DNA of 64,000 bases. Origin: Prillingera fragicola. Its lineage: Eukaryota; Basidiomycota; Tremellomycetes; Trichosporonales; Trichosporonaceae. The stretch is from assembly GCA_002335605.1 (NCBI GenBank), contig BEDY01000001.1:3038001-3102000 (forward strand), read 5' to 3'. The position numbers were made by a program, and so were the translations under genes. The notes below the pieces were generated by a model. That model was given only the letters and a program-made list of their open reading frames with translations, was not told the DNA's origin and did not search any database. Shown here piece after piece: positions 33,066 through 44,599 of the stretch (its first letter is position 1; every line of letters begins with the position of its first letter).

Positions 33066-35102
33066 CTACGAAGCTTCGGCAAACTGGCGCACAGACAGCA
33101 TGCAGTTATTGGCGTGCTCCTTGACCTTTACAATAATCTCCATGTGCTCGAGCAGCTCTGGCGCCAGCGTCTCCTGCAGGTGCTTGGTCTTGTACTGCAG
33201 CTCCTGGTAGGCAATCTGCCGCCGCTGGAGCTCGCTCTGGGCGTTGACTAGCTCCTGTTGCGTCGAGGTGCTGAGTGTCTCGACCTCGTTTTGCAAGCTC
33301 GCAATCGTGCGGTTGGCCTCGTCGGCATTCTTCTGGCTCCGATTCTTGGCAATCTCGGCCTGGTCCTGAACAAACTTGAGACGCTGCTCGACTCGTGTGA
33401 CCTCGCCCTGCTGCCGCTGAACCTCGGCGGAAATGAGGTCATGTTCGTGTTCAAACGCAATGACCTCGTTCTGAAGCTCGTGGCCGGTGCGTCGACTCGA
33501 CTCGCCGTGCTCTTGCAGACGTCGGCGAATGTCGTGCATGCGTGTTCGGCCTTCCTCGCGAACAGAGCTGAGGTCGTCGGCACCAAGGTTGATGTCGAGC
33601 GCGAACTCGAGCGCTTCAGGGAAGAAGCCATCACTGCTGAGAGCCATCTGGGCAAGGGCGTTGTAGTCGGTCTGGAGTTGGTCGAAGCGGTCCATCGCGC
33701 GTGTGACGTGCATCTCCTGGTCGTACATGGCCTGGTTGATCTCATTGATCTTGGTGTCGAGCTCGTCGAGCTGTCGCCGCAACGACTCCTTGTCGTGGTT
33801 CATGCGTTGCACCTCGTCCGGTGATAGGTTTTGCGCTGCCACTGCCGTCTCGGTCTCTCGGAGGTCCTGTTTCAAGGTCTCGTTTATGCGCTCCTGTTCT
33901 GCAAGTGCCGCCTTGATCTGTGCCATGCCCTGTCGCATCTTCTCCTGTTTCTGTTCGTGCACGCCGATAAAGTTGAGAAACTTGACCCGGTCACCGTTGA
34001 GCTTGTGGTTCTCGTCCTCGACGCGCAGCAATGGGGGAACCTGTGTCTGCAGGTGCGCCAGCTCCATGCTCTTGCTGTTGACCTCGCGCTCGAGCTTCTC
34101 GCACTCTTCAACCGTAGCAGCGGCTAGCCTATCTGCACCTGTCAGCTTTTGTCCCTCTCAGTAACTCTCACCGAAAGACTCCTCCAGCTCACGCTCCGCC
34201 CTGGGGAACTCTTCCTCGCCGTCAAACCACTCGTCGTACGTCTTTGCGCAAAAGTCCCACAGCAGCCGGTTCTCGATTGCTGGCGTGTCGACCGGAAGCT
34301 CATCGGCAGTCTGTTGTGCCGGGTCGGTGATGATTGTCGGGTCCTCCCAAGTGTGCATGGAACGACACAGTTCTGCCAGCCAGCTCAACATTGCGAGAAT
34401 GGCCGGCCATGTCTGTTGAGAGCCCGCTGCACTGAGTGCAGTCTTTCCTACTGTCTCCATGAAGGGATACCTCAGGTCTCGCAAAATGGCAATTGCGTCG
34501 TCCTCAAACTTCTTGCCCCAAGGGAACTCGCCGACGAGCTCGGATGCAAAGGACTTGAAGACAGTCTGGAAGTCCTTGCCAGTTGGCTGAATGGCAAATC
34601 GTGAGGACACGACGACTCCAAGCTGAGCAATGTACTCCATAACGTTGCGCTGGCACTCTTGCTGAAAGGCGTGGTTGCGCACTGGTCGTGGGTCCTTGTT
34701 GGCAGCTGAAGCGCCATATCCAGGAGCCATGGATTGCCTGCCGCCTGGTGCCATGGATGCTCGTGGGCCAACTGAGGAGGGGGCCATCGAGGCACGACCG
34801 GAGGCTGGTAAATGTGATGGACGCTTTGCTGTTGATCCTCCTAGTGTGCGCAGTGTTTGCGGGGTCTTGCCGTACATGCCTCCGTCACCGCGGTTGCCGC
34901 TTGACGAAGGGCCGCCGATAGATGATATTCGAGATTTGGGATACGGTGCGACGCTCTGGCGACTGCGTTCACTCCGTGATGCTCCTATTGGCGCTCCCTT
35001 GACAGCAGATGAGGGAACTGGCAGCCCAGACTGGACTGAATTGCCAGCTGGACCACCACTCGCAAGAGTCGAGCGCCGGTGGGCGGGTTGTTGAAGGGAC
35101 AT
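33066..35102 (-). CDS. NDC80: Kinetochore protein NDC80/HEC1
   Basis: Two exons, 34172-35102 and 33066-34132, 665 residues. After a basic, disordered N-terminal tail with repeated 'SMAP' elements, the calponin-homology microtubule-binding domain (~residues 135-285) begins 'DPRPVRNHAFQQECQRNVM' and includes 'FASELVGEFPWGKKFEDD', 'LRDLRYPFMETVGKTAL' and 'WPAILAMLSWLAEL', all diagnostic of Ndc80. The remainder (~320-665) is coiled coil with 'PPLLRVEDENHKLNGDRVKF' near its start. The exon junction G/AT restores 'ESFDRLAAATVEECEKLERE'. Known role: with Nuf2, Spc24 and Spc25, it links kinetochores to spindle microtubules. The basic tail is the usual Aurora B target. Confidence 0.95.
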
Positions 35103-35434
35103 GGCCGTTGAGGGATGAATGTCAGCCCCGGAGGCGTAAAAGTAGTTGCTACCCTCTCCAGCGCTTATGTGTTGCGGTTTCTAGTATGCACAAGAGCTGT
35201 CGTTCGTGCTGTCGATGGATGCGTGATGTTGTTCCAAAGTGTGGTGATGAAAGGAAGACATTCGCGTGGATGATTGTTTGTGTCCAGTGGCAACGGGGGT
35301 ATCTGGCCGCCACGGAATCAAATCCTCATGCCTCGAGTCACGTGATGTTCACAAAAGTTGACAGATTGCCACCCAACTGCTGATTCCAAGATTGAGCGCG
35401 CTGCATCCAGCTCTCTCATCATCCAGCATACACG
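35103..35434. other. Divergent promoter NDC80 / DIM1
   Basis: A short shared upstream region. No gene or distinct motif recognised. Confidence 0.5.
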
Positions 35435-36580
35435 ATGCCCAAGGCGACCTCGCAGACATTTACACGCGCACACGGGCCAGTTTCGGCTACCCAGCGCCCT
35501 GGTGCCAAGAGTGGCGGAGCTTCTAGCGGCGGCGGCGAGTCGAGCGCAGGTGCCGGTGGTGCTCGCAACCATTTGTTCAACACGGAGCGCTTTGGACAGC
35601 ATATCTTGACCAACCCTTTGGTCGCACAGGGGTGAGCTTGGAGTCTTGAAGCTTGTTTTTGAAACTGTTACTCTTGTGGCCGTGCTAATGACCAGAATTG
35701 TCGACAAGGCCGAGCTCAAGGCATCGGACGTCGTGCTCGAGGTCGGTCCTGGTACGGGAAACTTGACTGTGCGCATCCTCGCAGCATGCCGGAAGGTAAC
35801 CGCCGTGGAGATGGACCCGCGTATGGCTGCCGAAGTGCAGAAGCGTGTTCTTGGAACGTAAGTCTTATACCCTCTGGCCGCAGACTCACACGGCCCAGCC
35901 CCATGCAGAAGAAGCTCGAGATCATCCTCGGTGACTTTGTCAAGGCCGACCTCCCGTACTTTGACGTCTGCATCTCCAACACTCCGTACCAAATCTCGTC
36001 TCCTCTGGTCTTCAAGCTTCTCTCCCACCGCCCCGTGATCCGCTGCGCCGTTCTCATGTTCCAGCGCGAATTCGCGCTCCGCCTCTGCGCCGCCCCCGGG
36101 TCCAAGCTCTGGTGCCGTCTCTCGGCCAACGTCCAGATGTACGCGCGCGTCGAGCACGTCATGAAGGTTGGCAAGGGCAACTTTCGTCCCCCGCCCCAGG
36201 TCGAGTCTTCGGTCGTCAGGATCAGGCCGCACGACCCTCCCCCAGCTGTCAAGTTTGAGGAATTTGACGGCCTGAACCGCATCGTCTTCTCCCGCATGCA
36301 CAAGACGCTCCGCGCGTGCTTCAAGGCAAAGGGCGTCAAGGAGATGGTCGAGAAAAACTACCGCACGTGGTGTGCCGTCAACGAAAAGATGGTCGAGGAC
36401 GACTACGACCCCTGGCGCCAGATTGACGACATTCTCAGCGAAACCCTCGTGCCAGCCAAGACCCTCGACGAGGACGAGATGCGTCCCGCGTTTGGCGACA
36501 CGCGTGCCGCTACCCTCTCTGGCAACGACTTGTTAGAGCTTCTCAAGGCATTCAACGAGCGTGGCGTCCACTTTGCCTAA
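35435..36580 (+). CDS. DIM1: 18S rRNA dimethyladenosine transferase DIM1
   Basis: Three exons, 35435-35631, 35696-35857 and 35899-36580, 346 residues. After a ~50-residue Gly/Ser-rich N-terminus comes '[20 protein letters not shown]', SAM motif '[13 protein letters not shown]' (~residues 80-92), acidic ribose-binding '[10 protein letters not shown]', and catalytic '[15 protein letters not shown]', the form found in yeast Dim1. The downstream '[19 protein letters not shown]' is another family signature. It N6-dimethylates two adjacent adenosines near the 3' end of 18S rRNA and is needed for pre-rRNA processing, in the nucleolus. The C-terminal extension '[16 protein letters not shown]' onward is normal for eukaryotic members. 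Confidence 0.96.
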
Positions 36581-36952
36581 AGATTTGTTGTACACTTTTC
36601 AGGATCACTTGCTCGCTCGACATGTACACGTATGCATTCACATGCAGCTTCCCTTCTTGCTCCCCACTAACGTATTCTACGAGAGCGGAAAAGAACGAAG
36701 AGAGACGCTGGGGTTTTCTGGGTTGTCGATCGGATCCAATGAAGGCGCCGTGCGTGTGGGTGCACCGGCGCCGTGCCAATAGTGTGATGATTTGATGTTG
36801 CGCGGAATAAAAGAAGAGAAAAGGGAGGATTGATTGTTGGATTGGTTTGCAACGTAGATGCTGGATCACGATGCTGTCGTGGTTGATATGTAGAACGGAT
36901 CCTCTCCTGGCTGTCAGCGTCTGTTGCCATAGAGGCAAAACTTACACTCCAC
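36581..36952. other. Intergenic region between convergent genes
   Basis: 3' ends of DIM1 (+) and the La-motif gene (-). No gene recognised. Confidence 0.5.
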
Positions 36953-39487
36953 CTAGAGCTTGCCGTCGTCGACCTCGCCCTCGCTCTTAGCGTCGCCCGT
37001 AATGCTCGTGGCCGGTGTGACCGTCGTCTTGCCCTCCTCGCTGTTGAGCACGCTCGCCGCGCTGCTCACGTTGTTGCTGCCCGAGCTGCGGAGGAGCGCA
37101 TTTTCGACGTCAAACTTGGGCTGCGGCGACGTGGGGATCGTGATACCCTCAATGCCGAGCGCCGAAGCGGCCGCAGCAGCAGACTGGTCGACCTCGAGCG
37201 GGATGCCGTGTGAAATCTCGGCCGCCTCGCCAGCATTCTTCCTCGGCGAGGGAGTGGTCCCACTTGCGCCACCAAACTTGCTCGGGTTGGCGTCCGGCAG
37301 CACCCAGCGGTTGGCGTCGCCGCTCGCCAGGCGCACCTTGTCCTCCTTGATCTCGAGTAGCGTGCTCAGCGCCATGACTTCGCGGACAAGCGCGGCCTCG
37401 GGCGTGAGCGACTTGATGCGGTTGAACGACGCAATCATCGCGACATCAATCCATCCCTCAGAGTCCATCTGCAATTGTCAGCTCGTGTCATGCCGATTAC
37501 CGCAGCGGGTACTCACCTGCTGGCGCAGGAAAAAGTCCATGGCCAGGTTCTGCATGCTAAAGTAGTACTCGACCTGGCCGAGGACGTAGAACCGCAGCGG
37601 GTCGAGGTTGGCCACCTGGGTAACAGGGTGCGGGGGCGGGGGCATGTTGCCTCCAGTGGCCGCACCAGCGCGCGTGAAGCCCGGCGTTGCAGAGTATCCA
37701 CCTGTTGCCGGGTCGTATGGCGCCATCACGTAGCCCTGGGGCACGGGGTAGAAGGCGTTGTAGCTCATACCGTAGCCGCGCTGGTACAGGTTGGCCAGCT
37801 CTGCGTTGCCCTGCAGTGGGCTCAACGAGTCGCCGTACATGCGCGGGTTCATCGGCACGGCACCGCCGCGGTAGCCGCCGCGCCCCCTTGCGGGGTGTCC
37901 ACGGTCGCCGCCGCGACGAGGAGGACGGGGGAGGTGGCCAACGGGGTTGAAGCCCTGCTGTGGGATCGAGCCGGACCCAGGCGACCGTGCCTCAAACTCG
38001 CGCCCGTTTGACTCGGGCGACAGCGGCAACGATGCGTATGCCGGCGACCCACGCTTCGACTGCCGGCTGACCTCACGCGACAGAGGTACACTCGCGGCGC
38101 CACTGGTAAACGACAGATCAAACCCTCCGTTGGCACTCGCCCGTGGTGGTGGTGCTGGTGCGTCGTCTCCTGTGACCGCGCCGAAGCGGAATCCATTCGC
38201 GCCCATGCTGCGCTGCGCCTCTGGCAGTGCAGGCATGCGAATCTCGGAGCCTTGCGAGCCTGAGCGCGCCAGACGCGGCGTCGCGCCCTTCTTTTGCTGG
38301 TCACCCTTTTTCCTTCCCTTGGGCTCATCGTCTCCCTTGGCAGCGCGCTGCTTGGCTTTGGTCTGCCGCCTCGTGGTCTCGGCCGCCTTGTCAGCTGCCT
38401 CCTGGAGCTCGGCAGCAGGGATTGCCATCCACTTTTGTTTTTCTGTCGTCAACAATTTACTCTTGGCAGCGATGCACTCACTCCCTGGGATCACTGGCTC
38501 ATCTATGCTCGACTCGCTGACCATCTTCTCATGACGTGCCGGCTTCTTGTCCTCGACCTTGTCGGCAGCTTGGGCCACGTCGGGCCACAATGTCGCGTCG
38601 GCCATTGGGGGCGGTGCCTCTGCAGCCTTCTTCTTCTTCTTGCCAACCTTGACCTCAACAACAGGCTCGGCGGCAGCGTCAGCAGCACTAGATCCAGAAC
38701 CAGACTGAAGCTTGGGAGTAGATGACTGCGTGGCTTTGCGGGAGGATTCAGCAGACGCCTTGGCCGCAGGAGCAGGAGCCAGCTGCTTCTTCCTCAGGTC
38801 CCAAGGGTTGACTGCTGGTGGCGGAGCGGCCTGCTTGGGTGCAGCCGTTGCGGCAGGTGCGACGGGCGCAGCCGGCGCGGGAGGGGCGACCGCAGCGGGT
38901 GCGGCAGCGGCAGGTACTGGTGCAGGCTGCTCGGGCTTGTCCGCCTTCTCGGCAGACTTGCGCGAGCGCCAGTTGGACTCGTCTGATCCGTTTGCCTCGG
39001 GCTCGTCTGCTGCTAATGGAACATCGCCACCGTTGGCGGTCGACGACTCGGCCTGTGCAGTCTCATCGGCAACTGACGTCGCCGCAGAGGGCGCCTGGCT
39101 CGAGTTTCCCCACGCTGCCTTGCGCGAACCCTTGGTCGCGGGCGACGGCGCCTCCTTTTTGCCAGCTTGCGAGCCACCTCTGCTCTCGGACTTGGACTCC
39201 TTGGCCTCCTTGTCCTTGGCCTCGGTCTTGTCCTCGCGCTCGCGCCAGTTGCGAGAGTTGCTACCGCGCTTCTCCTCGCCGCGCTCTGGACGCGTCTTGT
39301 TCCGTCCTGTCCGGACAGTCTCCCATGTTCCGTCGTCGCCGGCATCGCCGCCGTCCTTGGCGGCAGACTTGCGTGAAGCTGGGGATGAAGAGCTCGACGC
39401 ACGGTCATCGGCCTTGCCGTTTGAGGGCTTCATGCGGTCGGCATACGAGCCGAGGGTTTGAAACACGCTGGTTGATTTAGAAGGCAT
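36953..39487 (-). CDS. La-motif RNA-binding protein (LARP1/SRO9-type)
   Basis: Two exons, 37517-39487 and 36953-37468, 828 residues, with a 48-nt intron inside the La motif. The La motif (~residues 627-705) reads 'DPLRFYVLGQVEYYFSMQNL', 'AMDFFLRQQMDSEGWIDV', 'AMIASFNRIKSLT', and 'LEIKEDKVRL'. The long N-terminal part is low-complexity: Lys/Glu/Ser-rich, an Ala/Pro run (~residues 195-235), 'KVGKKKKKAAEAPPP', then an Arg/Gly-rich segment 'PRRGGDRGHPARGRGGYRGG' that should bind RNA. No RRM or DM15 region follows, so Sro9/Slf1-type proteins (polysome-associated translation regulators) are the closest model. A possible 5'-UTR intron lies upstream. Confidence 0.88.
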
Positions 39488-40832
39488 CCTGTGGATAGAC
39501 TGTAGTGGGTCACCTGGTACTGGTCAGCAGGTTTGAACACGAGGCTCAGGCATGGCAGCCATGAGGAAAAGATTCGAGCCACACTTCTTGCATGACCCGT
39601 AAAGTGGGGACGAGGGCAGCGGGCATCTCTTGCACTCTAGAGACACAAAGAGGCTCGTAGAGAGACTGAATGACTGAGGCAAAGGACGTCTCTGCGTGGC
39701 GGCACGGGGTGACACTCACTGGTGGAGGGAAACTTGCTGGCGTGCCGTGGGGCCGTGCCAAATGAACAACAGTTGTGCGCCGACTAATGGGCAAGCAGCT
39801 GAATAACTGCAAATCGTAACAAGAAGATGGAGTAGTAAGCAATGTGTTGCAACGACGAAAGAGTGGGCCGCGCGGCCGGCTCGGCGCACCTTATCAACGA
39901 GAGACCAGAGTTCTGTTCGTCGCCACCGCTGAAATGTCGCGTGGGTCCGGGAGCGCTGCTGTCTGCTCCCGCCCGCTGGTCTGGTGCTGCGAAAGGAGTG
40001 GCCCTGGGGTGCCCGCGTTGCTGGAGAGCAACTGGGAGGTCGTACAGTGGCTGCGCGACTCGAGGTCGAGGGAGAAGATTTACGGATCCGAAATGTCGCT
40101 GCTGGGCGAGGACGCGAGGGAGCGAGGACCGACAAGCTGTGGGATGGGGTTCAAGTGCCGCGGTAGGGTGGCAAGGAGGTGGAGGGAGGGCAAGGGGGGA
40201 TGCTGTGCTGCTACCTTGCGGGGGGAAGTGGATAGAGGATGTGGAAGGGTGAGACTCGTTTGGGCAGAGAGGGTTGGCTTGACGCGTGCACGAGGACACT
40301 GGCAGGCAGGCAGGCAGGCTGGGCAGACGAGCACGAGCCATGGCCAGGCAGCGCAAGCAAGCGACCACCCAGCGTGGCCAAGCCAGGCCGTACGGTGAGG
40401 ATTAAAAGGGGGGGATGTATTAAGAATACTATCACACCAAATTGTTAGTCCCCTGCCCAAAGTCTGATTTAGCCCCGGGAACAAATGAATATAAAGTGGA
40501 GGGAGGATAATGACGACCCCGTGTGGCATCTGTGGTAGTCGAGTGCTGCTGTGGAGCTGCCAGCAACCGAGCAATCGTCGCTAAGATATACATTCCAGCA
40601 GAGAGACAGCTAGCCGCTCTTCTCCAGAAGACTCGGAACAAATTGCATCTAGCGGACAGACCGGCCCCCGGGGATTGCAAGAAGAATGACCCACAATGTG
40701 ACACTCAATGCCGTACCTCCGGCGCGATTTATTTATTTGCCACAACATCACTGCCACACGCCCACGAGACTTGCTGGATACATGCTCGGGCTACAACAAA
40801 CTACTACTTGAACTGCTACACGTGCAGACCAT
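39488..40832. other. 1.35-kb intergenic region, probable leader of the La-motif gene
   Basis: A GTGAGT donor on the minus strand (39714-39719) and a CTGAC-plus-CAG acceptor-like site near 39520-39530 suggest a 5'-UTR intron for the La-motif gene. The only other items are a GGCA tetranucleotide run and several long but unconvincing open frames. Confidence 0.45.
40301..40318. repeat. GGCA microsatellite
   Basis: Four and a half perfect GGCA units. Confidence 0.9.
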
Positions 40833-41855
40833 CTAACGCTTACGGCCAGGATTCTTGACTCGCGCATCGTACATGTTCAGCCAACGCCCAACCAGCTGCC
40901 ACTCAAACTCGTCTAGGTCCTTGGACTCGGACAAATAATCGTAAAACGTCGCCAGTTGCAGCTGCTCAAGTCGCTGCACACGCTCCTCCTCCTCCCAGTG
41001 CTTGGTTGCACACGACGTGGAAAGAACCTGGTCAACGGCGGTGTAAAACTGCTTTTCGACTTCTTGGCGGCGAGACTCGCGGCCGTGCCAGTGGTTGCCG
41101 GGGCTGAGTGGATTGGCGTCCTCGAGGCCGACGACTGTGATGCGCACGTCTGGCCGATGGGCAATGTGGTAGCCAATAGCTGTTACCAGAGCCTTGTCGT
41201 AAGAGTTGCCGCCCTTGGTCTGGCGAAAGGCTACGGCGTTGGCGGTAATGGGTCCGTGGTCCCAGAAGAAGGGGAGCGCGACAAAGGTGAGGTTTTGTGT
41301 AGGGTGGGCGAGCGACACGGGGTCGCAGGATTCACATGTTGGCGGGACGTATTTGAGTGGGTTTGGGATGCGGCCAATGTAGACGATCGTGTCGCAGGCT
41401 GTGACTGGTGCGCGGATGATGCGGGGAGCGGATTTGAGATCAAACAGAGTGTATGTCGGGCGGACGACGCAGCGGACCGGTTCAATGTGCTTGTGTGGAC
41501 ACTTGGGGCACACGTATACGCCGCACTGGACAGAGTTGCCGTGTTCGTCAACTTGATGGCCGTGAACTTCATCGTCACGGTGCACAATGAGAGTGCGGAC
41601 TCGGCCGGTATTCGTGAGAGGGACAGTGTCGCCGCACCACTCCCAGTGGGCTGTGTGGGGGTGTACTTCAAAGGTAGTGGTGTAGCAGCCAATGTGGAGG
41701 GAAGGAAGATTGCGGCGTCGCTGGGTGACCTTCTTGGGGGCGCGACTAACCACTCGGCGGTAGAGGAGGGGGGTGCAGGAACGGTTCCACTCACGCGAGA
41801 CAAGTGCTAGTCGTTGCAGGTCGCGGCGGTCGAGGTAGGTGGCGATTTCAGACAT
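40833..41855 (-). CDS. F-box-like protein, function unknown
   Basis: 340 residues from the ATG at 41855. The N-terminus 'MSEIATYLDRRDLQRLALVS' followed by 'REWNRSCTPLLYRRVV' matches the core of an F-box (LP..V.SEIA.YLDRRDL..LALVSR.W), which recruits Skp1 in SCF ubiquitin ligases. The rest has no recognisable repeat. It contains 'GVYVCPKCPHKHIEP' and 'PPTCESCDP', pairs of cysteines that might bind metal, and 'HRPDVRITVVGLEDANPLSP'. An F-box normally starts a few residues earlier with LP; an upstream exon is possible, from an ATG at 42003 joined to 'NSHVMSEIA' through a ~120-nt intron with a weak GTACCC donor, but I cannot confirm it. Confidence 0.65.
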   Translation of the reverse strand: MSEIATYLDRRDLQRLALVSREWNRSCTPLLYRRVVSRAPKKVTQRRRNLPSLHIGCYTTTFEVHPHTAHWEWCGDTVPLTNTGRVRTLIVHRDDEVHGHQVDEHGNSVQCGVYVCPKCPHKHIEPVRCVVRPTYTLFDLKSAPRIIRAPVTACDTIVYIGRIPNPLKYVPPTCESCDPVSLAHPTQNLTFVALPFFWDHGPITANAVAFRQTKGGNSYDKALVTAIGYHIAHRPDVRITVVGLEDANPLSPGNHWHGRESRRQEVEKQFYTAVDQVLSTSCATKHWEEEERVQRLEQLQLATFYDYLSESKDLDEFEWQLVGRWLNMYDARVKNPGRKR

Positions 41856-42437
41856 GACATGGGAGTTGCTGAAGAGTCGGTTTGTTGTCGGTGAGGAAGG
41901 CTTTGAGGGGGAGAGGGAAGGCTCGCGCTCGCGACGGACGCGCTTGTGGTTGCTCTTGGGTACAGTAGCTCGCGTCGTCTAGGACGCTTGAGGGGACGTG
42001 CCATGGTGAGACGGAGTGATGCCGCAGGAGATGGGATTGTGCATCCAGTAGCAAGGTAGGTATAGGCAAAGGGTATCTTAGAGTTGCTGCCAGTGAGGAT
42101 GTTGTGGTTGAAGGGAAGGTGCGGCGATCGCTGCTGTTGAATCAACAACATATCCAAGGTTGCGCCTCCTGCACACGTCAGTTGCGGGCGTGGGGCCACA
42201 TGCATAACACTCTTCATCATCACAACATTACTGAAAAGCATATCAATCCATGCAGCATGCCATTATCCACGACACGGACGCATGCATATCAAAGCACGCG
42301 ACCGCAGCATCACGGGCAGTGACCTGGACACCCTCCACCAGCCGCCACTGCCAACCCGCCGGCCCGAACCCGGTTGTTCCGGACAAGCCCCTACTTCCTC
42401 CAGTCTCCTTCCTTCCATCTCTCAACCCACATCCACC
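41856..42437. other. Divergent promoter region
   Basis: Between the F-box-like gene (-) and the membrane protein gene (+). It may contain a missed first exon of the F-box-like gene (to 42003). Otherwise nothing recognised. Confidence 0.45.
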
Positions 42438-43543
42438 ATGGCCGCCGTCCTCGAGCGCGTCGCAAACGCGACCGCCCCGCTCGTGCCCGGCATCCTGGCC
42501 GGGCTTCCCCTTCCTCTCGCCCCCGTAGGCCCCATCCAGGCCATTCTGCAGCACCTCAACTCGACGCCAGTGCACCAGACCTACTTTCCCTTCCTTCAAT
42601 TCAGCGCCATGCACGCTGTGCGTGTAGCGGCTGCTTGGGTGGCCATGACGCGTGGAAGGGGACGTGTGAGCGTTCTTCAAGATCTGCTAGGTTTCCTGAC
42701 TGTTGCTTGTGAGTTGCTCTCGAGATGCGCAGCTGATAAGAAGGGGGCGGAGGTACCATTGCGTCGCTGCTTCTCTCGACCCCTCCAGCGTGGCTCATCT
42801 CGGCGACGCCGTGGGCCATCTACACGGCCATCTACATTGCGCTCATTCCCACTGGCCTGGCCGAGTTTTTCGTCTCCACCATGCCAGCCATCCCTCTCGC
42901 CCTGGCTCTCTCGGCCATGGACGGTATGCTCCGCGGTTCCGTCGCGTCTAGCATCCCCAACATGCTCAAGTCGGCTGCCGCCCTCAACCCAGGCGTCGCT
43001 CCCGTCGCTGCGAGTGCATTTGCGCCGCTCCTTCTTTCTGCGATCGCAGCCAACGGCGGCGGATGGATTGTCCAAACTTTCGGCATGAACAAGGCCGAGT
43101 GGACACCCGGCCGGCCCTCCGTTCTCGCGGGAGGACTCCTCGCGACGCTTGAGGTCTGGGCGGCCGTGCTCGGCACGGCTGTGTACGGTGCGCTTACTAA
43201 CTCGACAGCATTTGCCGCTGCCAACGAGCGGATCGCGCCATATGTCCCCCACGAGCTCCGCACCGCCGGCAAGGGCCACCTTGTCGACTCTGACACGGCC
43301 CGTGCTGTGGCCGTCCTCATCATTGGATGCCTCTTTGCCGCGCGCTCCATCACAACTGTGGTCCTCGAGTGGCGCTCAAACTCGGGTACGAGACATGTCC
43401 GCCGCGAGACCGAGGTCACCATTACGCCAGCTACCCCCAAGGCGAGCCCCAAGCCCGCCAAGGTGATCGAGGAGAAGGAGGAGACCGCGGGTAAACCAAG
43501 GAAGCGCAAGAGCAAAAGCAAGAGCAAGTCTCCCGGCCCATAG
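42438..43543 (+). CDS. Multi-pass membrane protein, possibly TRIC-like
   Basis: Two exons, 42438-42708 and 42789-43543, 341 residues. Several hydrophobic segments: 'GLPLPLAPVGPIQAIL', 'HAVRVAAAWVAM', 'LISATPWAIYTAIYIALIPTG', 'PLALALSAMDGML', 'VAASAFAPLLLSAIAANGGG', 'LAGGLLATLEVWAAVLGTAV' and 'AVAVLIIGCLFAARSI'. The block 'AANGGGWIVQTFG' before a 'W.P..PSV.AG' segment is reminiscent of trimeric intracellular cation (TRIC) channels, which have a GGG element in each repeat. The C-terminus is a charged tail of Lys/Pro/Ser ending in 'KSKSKSKSPGP', cytosolic and possibly an ER-retention type. The TRIC call is weak; it could be any fungal organelle membrane protein. Confidence 0.65.
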
Positions 43544-43568
43544 TCTAGAAGGTGTCTATGCATACAGC

Positions 43569-44372
43569 CTAAGCTAGCAATCCTGCTCCATCCTTGAGCC
43601 ATCTCAAAGTAACACTAACCCTCACCCCACGCGGGAGGGTCATATTGCCTTGGCCATCGCTCACCACATCTACCTCCCGCTCAGCAATCCCATGAGCCCA
43701 CCCCCACCTCGCCTCCCCACTGAGCACATAGACACTGCGTGGCGGGAGGTAAACATCGTGCCTCTCCCCACCCCGCGTCCAGACCCCACCATCAGCAATC
43801 CCCTCCATACACTCCTCGGGTACACGTTCGAAACTCATCACACATCCGCCAGCAAGCGACACACCAACAATCCCGTCCGCGTACCGCCTGGGCAGGTCAA
43901 TGTGCGGGGTTATGCCCGCACCTGGGGCGTAGCGGTTCAGGATTGCTTGTCTTGCAAGGGGCTGGCTAAACGCTAGCTCGGTTATGGCTGGTGGGAGGTG
44001 TGGGGCGAGGAGGGACTGGAGCGTTGCGTCGAGGGATTGGATGTGCGACGGGAGCGAGCTTGGATGGGGTGGAGGCCGGGTGAAGAGCATGCATTGGTCT
44101 GAGAGAGGGTTAAAGTGGTCGGCCGCTGCTATGGCCGCCAAGGAGGTTTCTGGTCATCAGAACTGGGCACGATTCATGGGGATTTACTCACGCGCGGCGG
44201 CCACTGGGAGGAGGTCTGGAAACACGTACAGCCCTGGTACGGGCGGTGTTGTTCGACTGGCTACGATTTGTTCGTCTTCCAGGTCGTCGAAGAGGGAGTC
44301 GACGCTGCTGGTACTACTAGAAGAGCTCACCTCTCCTCCCGCGGTGTCCTTGACGCCAGAAGCCTTGGTCAT
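43569..44372 (-). CDS. AlkB-family 2-oxoglutarate/Fe(II) dioxygenase
   Basis: Two exons, 44192-44372 and 43569-~44128, about 247 residues. The Fe(II) ligands are visible: HxD in 'GAGITPHIDLPRRYADGI' and the distal His in 'RWGWAHGI'. The 2-oxoglutarate-binding Arg and AlkB second Arg fit 'GVRVSVTLRWLKD'. 'NRYAPGAGITPHIDLP' and 'VYLPPRSVYVLSGEARWGW' are the two conserved AlkB blocks. Family members oxidatively demethylate nucleic acids or proteins; the small size and Ser-rich N-terminus do not tell which substrate. Two acceptors three bases apart (exon 2 starting at 44128 or 44125) both keep frame. An upstream in-frame ATG exists at 44438. Confidence 0.85.
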
Positions 44373-44599
44373 GACATTTCTAGTTGCCGAGTAGTGAGCA
44401 GTGGACAAGCACAACTGTCCGTCCTGATCGACCTCCACTTGGCTGTGCCTGGATCATCCGAACTATTTGATCCCGCTCGACCTATGAAATCGAGGCATGA
44501 ACCTCTGGCTGCGACTACCCCCAGCCCTCCCTGCTGTCGCTTGTCCCCACTTTTACTACTGCTTCTCCAAGCTACTAGCTCCTCACCACTCTCCCAAAA

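Noticed and set aside
40301..40318. GGCA repeat as a functional element
   Set aside because: A short simple microsatellite; nothing suggests a role.
39784..40368. 194-codon minus-strand frame upstream of the La-motif gene
   Set aside because: A Pro/Ser/Leu-rich translation typical of pyrimidine-rich leaders; likely 5' UTR.
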